Part shown: in pieces, positions 61,937-64,000 of the stretch | Layout: every line of letters starts with the position of its first letter | How positions within the stretch are numbered: position 1 is the first letter of the stretch | NCBI GenBank assembly: GCA_029945625.1 | Contig: JAQSCW010000002.1 | Coordinates: 1 to 64,000 of the forward strand | DNA length: 64,000 bases | Source of the DNA: a bacterium | GTDB taxonomy: Bacteria > Bacteroidota > Bacteroidia > B-17B0 > Aurantibacillaceae | Direction: 5' to 3' | The notes under the pieces: model-generated | The model's input: only the letters and a program-made list of their open reading frames with translations | Database searches by the model: none | What the model was told of the DNA's origin: nothing | Program-made: the position numbers and the translations under genes

Positions 61937-63231
61937 GCGGAGGTGTCTAGTGTGGTGGCTTTGGCCAATTTGAGAAAGTCAAGGTAAAACGATTTTATTT
62001 CGGCGGAAAAAGTATCGTTATGACAAATCGAAATGCATTGCCCTCCATACTTCTTTACTTCAGTGATCAACTGGCGGGCCAAATCTGGTTTCGATGTATT
62101 AAGTCGGCGGGATTCCGACAGAGTAGTGACTTCTGACATGCAATACGGATGAATGGTAAGTGAACTCACCGATTCAATGTCGAGATTATACCATTTATAA
62201 GGGTAACAATAGGATGCTCTAAAACCATTGCAATTGGTATATCCCATTGAGTAGTCGGCAAAAATTCCCGCCTGCAATAGATTTTGATAGGTTTGCGGAA
62301 ACTTTAGCATAGAAAAATGTTGCCGACTTTTGCTGATTAGTTTATGTGTGATGTTGCCCAAGCGAATGATCTCCTTTTTTAATTGTTTTAAATTGTTGTT
62401 AGAACCATAAGAAGGGTGAATACCTACCATGGAATAATCGGCCAATTGTTTGATGAGAGATTGAAAGCGAAGATCGGTGGAAGAGTGATTTTTGTCGTTT
62501 GGTCCATAATCACCCAGTAAGAAAAAATAGATTACCGTTGTTTCTATTTCCTTATGGGCTTCTATCAAAAAGTCGTAACAATCAAAAGGATCCTTTTCCC
62601 TTCCAAGTATAATTCTGATGCGCTGTTTGCGCTCGGCAAAATTCTTGTCCGAAAAAAAACCTGCCATGGTTCTTACAAATCCTTTGTATTTGTATTTGTA
62701 TACACTGTCAATATCTATGGTGGAAATAAAATTGTACTTACGCTTTAAAAAGTCAAGTTTCGGAAAATGTTCTTCCAATAGTTTTCTCAACTTTTCCAAC
62801 CACAAGTTTACGAGCGGATAATGAAGAAATTCGTACTGATACGCCAAACTGCTTTTGTATCCAAACCGATTTTGTAAATCCGACTTATGAGGTAAATATT
62901 CTTCGTATCTGCTTAAGAGCCAAAAAGACGCTCCAAAAAGATCAAAGGGTATTTCTCCCATGGAATTACTGAAAAGAATCTTATCAAAAATAGGATGTGC
63001 CTTCACCTGAAGATGGTAATCTCGAATGCCGTGATCAAACAACACCGAGTGGGGCTTGATGTTGATGCAATCGCTAATTTCCAAATCAGAATAATTGATC
63101 TTGGGAAGATCAGAAGAGTAAACTTCATCAATGTCGTCGGTACACAAAAACTCACAACCCAGCCCTTCATACAACAAGGTTTTTAGAATATACGTGAGCC
63201 TGTTACTGCTTTTTGGCGAATATACCAGAAT
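61933..63231 (-). CDS. Polysaccharide deacetylase-like protein (DUF7033-type)
   Basis: About 432 residues of the same subgroup as the gene at 51246. The metal-binding start of the core is FISTIDIDSVYKYKY, followed by VGIHPSYGSN with a His, YSMGYTNCNGFRASYCYPYKWYN and LTIHPYCMSE, as in CE4-like esterases that remove acetyl groups from glycans. The 5' end is uncertain. The reading frame is open to 63270 and codes for ILVYSPKSSNRLTYILK before the first TTG at 63177; this segment resembles the normal family N-terminus, yet no ATG, GTG or TTG precedes it. I extended it to an ATT at 63231 (CTG at 63228 is an alternative). Confidence 0.72.
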   Translation of the reverse strand: MLVYSPKSSNRLTYILKTLLYEGLGCEFLCTDDIDEVYSSDLPKINYSDLEISDCINIKPHSVLFDHGIRDYHLQVKAHPIFDKILFSNSMGEIPFDLFGASFWLLSRYEEYLPHKSDLQNRFGYKSSLAYQYEFLHYPLVNLWLEKLRKLLEEHFPKLDFLKRKYNFISTIDIDSVYKYKYKGFVRTMAGFFSDKNFAERKQRIRIILGREKDPFDCYDFLIEAHKEIETTVIYFFLLGDYGPNDKNHSSTDLRFQSLIKQLADYSMVGIHPSYGSNNNLKQLKKEIIRLGNITHKLISKSRQHFSMLKFPQTYQNLLQAGIFADYSMGYTNCNGFRASYCYPYKWYNLDIESVSSLTIHPYCMSEVTTLSESRRLNTSKPDLARQLITEVKKYGGQCISICHNDTFSAEIKSFYLDFLKLAKATTLDTSA

Positions 63232-63411
63232 GGAATTGATGGACCTAAGGTAGAAAAGGACTTGAAAACAGGAAAGAGTTTCCTGATTATTTTACCAGTT
63301 AGATTCTAACCGTAATCTAATTTTGCGGTGTTGAAATCTGCAAACATTGAACTCATTGAAAAATGAATTTGCGAATTTGTAACCCATTAAACGGGAAACC
63401 GAGACTCCATT

Positions 63412-63774
63412 TTAAAATATCTTGAGGTAAGGATAGAAGATAAGAAGGCCCACAATGAGGGCAAACACCGCCCCAAAAAGTACCGCTGCCGCAGATATGT
63501 CTTTAATAAATTTGATGTTGGGATGCTGTCCCGGATGGTTGAAATCGCAGATTTTTTCAATGGCCGTGTTAAATAATTCGCTCATAAAAACGAGTGCTAT
63601 CGCCAGAGCGATTAGTATCCATTCGAGTTTTGTGATCGATACATAGATTCCTGCCGCAATTACTAACACCGTGATTACCGTATGGATCTTTATATGCGCT
63701 TCCGTCACAAAAGCCTCATAAATGCCCGAAAATGCGAATTTAAAGGCCCGTAAACGCTTTTTTAAATAGGTCAT
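63412..63774 (-). CDS. dgkA: Diacylglycerol kinase family protein (DgkA-like)
   Basis: A 120-residue inner-membrane protein with three helices. The hallmark MSELFNTAIEKICDFNHP carries the catalytic Glu and the metal ligands (E-x-x-N-T-A-I-E), and EAFVTEAHIKIHTVI forms the first helical region. Relatives phosphorylate diacylglycerol or undecaprenol; the undecaprenol kinase role is common outside Proteobacteria and cannot be excluded. A -7 TAAATTTG (63808-63801, minus strand) lies about 27 bases before the ATG. Confidence 0.88.
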   Translation of the reverse strand: MTYLKKRLRAFKFAFSGIYEAFVTEAHIKIHTVITVLVIAAGIYVSITKLEWILIALAIALVFMSELFNTAIEKICDFNHPGQHPNIKFIKDISAAAVLFGAVFALIVGLLIFYPYLKIF

Positions 63775-63969
63775 CTTTTCATTAAGTGTTCCTAAAAATA
63801 CAAATTTAAGTACTGAAACTGTTGGCCGGGAGCGGAACGTATTGCTTTTGCTCCATAACCGAGTTCCTAATAGCAGCCTGTTAATATATAAAATTATGGC
63901 CGTCCGAATTTGATGCTTTAGAAACTACTTTTAAACAGGTTAATACTGATAATCTAAATTAGAGAGAGC

Positions 63970-64000
63970 ATGAGCGATATTGCGCATTTTTTTGGTCCGG
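63970..64000 (+). CDS. Possible 5' end of a gene running out of the window
   Basis: An ATG at 63970 opens ten codons (SDIAHFFGP) to the window edge. I see no clear promoter upstream. There is not enough sequence to name it. Confidence 0.2.
   Translation, partial: MSDIAHFFGP

Overview
This window is chromosomal DNA from a member of the Bacteroidota, probably close to the Flavobacteriales/Chitinophagales. Several independent signs agree. Three large secreted proteins and one subtilase end in type IX secretion (T9SS) type A sorting domains. The order bamD-rpoZ-coaBC-DUF4835 is typical of the phylum, as are the long Ala/Lys/Glu-rich tail on ribosomal protein S16 and the HU-CCDC81/SPOR protein. 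Many genes are preceded by the phylum's -33 TTTG / -7 TAnnTTTG promoter rather than a sigma70 promoter, and Shine-Dalgarno sequences are mostly absent. TTG start codons are frequent. I found no rRNA, no intact tRNA, no CRISPR array, no transposase and no integrase.

Layout. 1-4.5 kb (minus strand): a partial DOPA-dioxygenase-like gene, a VOC protein, DUF1304, a TMEM175-like channel, EF-P and an acyl-CoA carboxylase beta subunit. 4.7-10.5 kb (plus strand): an ABC-F ATPase, a secreted sulfatase, a DUF2490 barrel and a DNA glycosylase, with about 0.65 kb of degenerate DNA before the last. 10.7-16.5 kb: a subtilisin-like protease and two large T9SS cargo proteins. 16.6-19.9 kb: the housekeeping bamD-rpoZ-coaBC-DUF4835 group. 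19.9-28.6 kb: a universal stress protein, rpsP, a BadF-type kinase, a membrane spermidine-synthase-like protein, a kelch/T9SS protein, DUF4476, an orphan response regulator, RNase HI and a VF530 protein. 28.6-31.5 kb: an accessory stretch of very small genes, fragments and structured non-coding DNA. 31.5-39 kb: ung, then a five-gene minus-strand run (lipoprotein, T9SS subtilase, MFS transporter, CoA-binding protein, ElaA-like GNAT), a DUF1571/LysM protein and the SPOR protein.

39-52.5 kb is an envelope region. It holds HemJ, a hotdog thioesterase, and an overlapping LptF - glycosyltransferase - glycosyltransferase - OstA-like operon, which suggests lipopolysaccharide assembly and export. A second minus-strand cluster follows (deacetylase-like protein, GNAT, glycosyltransferase, flippase) that looks like surface-glycan synthesis. 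53-56.4 kb holds a compact regulatory unit: an ECF sigma factor, a cysteine-free anti-sigma-like membrane protein with three repeated N-terminal modules, and a GIN-domain/beta-barrel protein. The sigma gene and the barrel gene share a promoter of the form GTAAC-N16/17-CGTCTTA. 56.5-64 kb holds kynurenine 3-monooxygenase, tilS, two conserved unknown proteins, cdsA, a MarC protein, a second deacetylase and a diacylglycerol kinase.

The most informative observations are the ECF promoter pair, the structured elements at 30.1 and 31.2 kb, the apparent lack of a standard start codon for bamD and for one deacetylase, and a LysM module embedded in a DUF1571 protein. None of these proves a new system. 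All functions are inferred from reading the sequence, without database searches.
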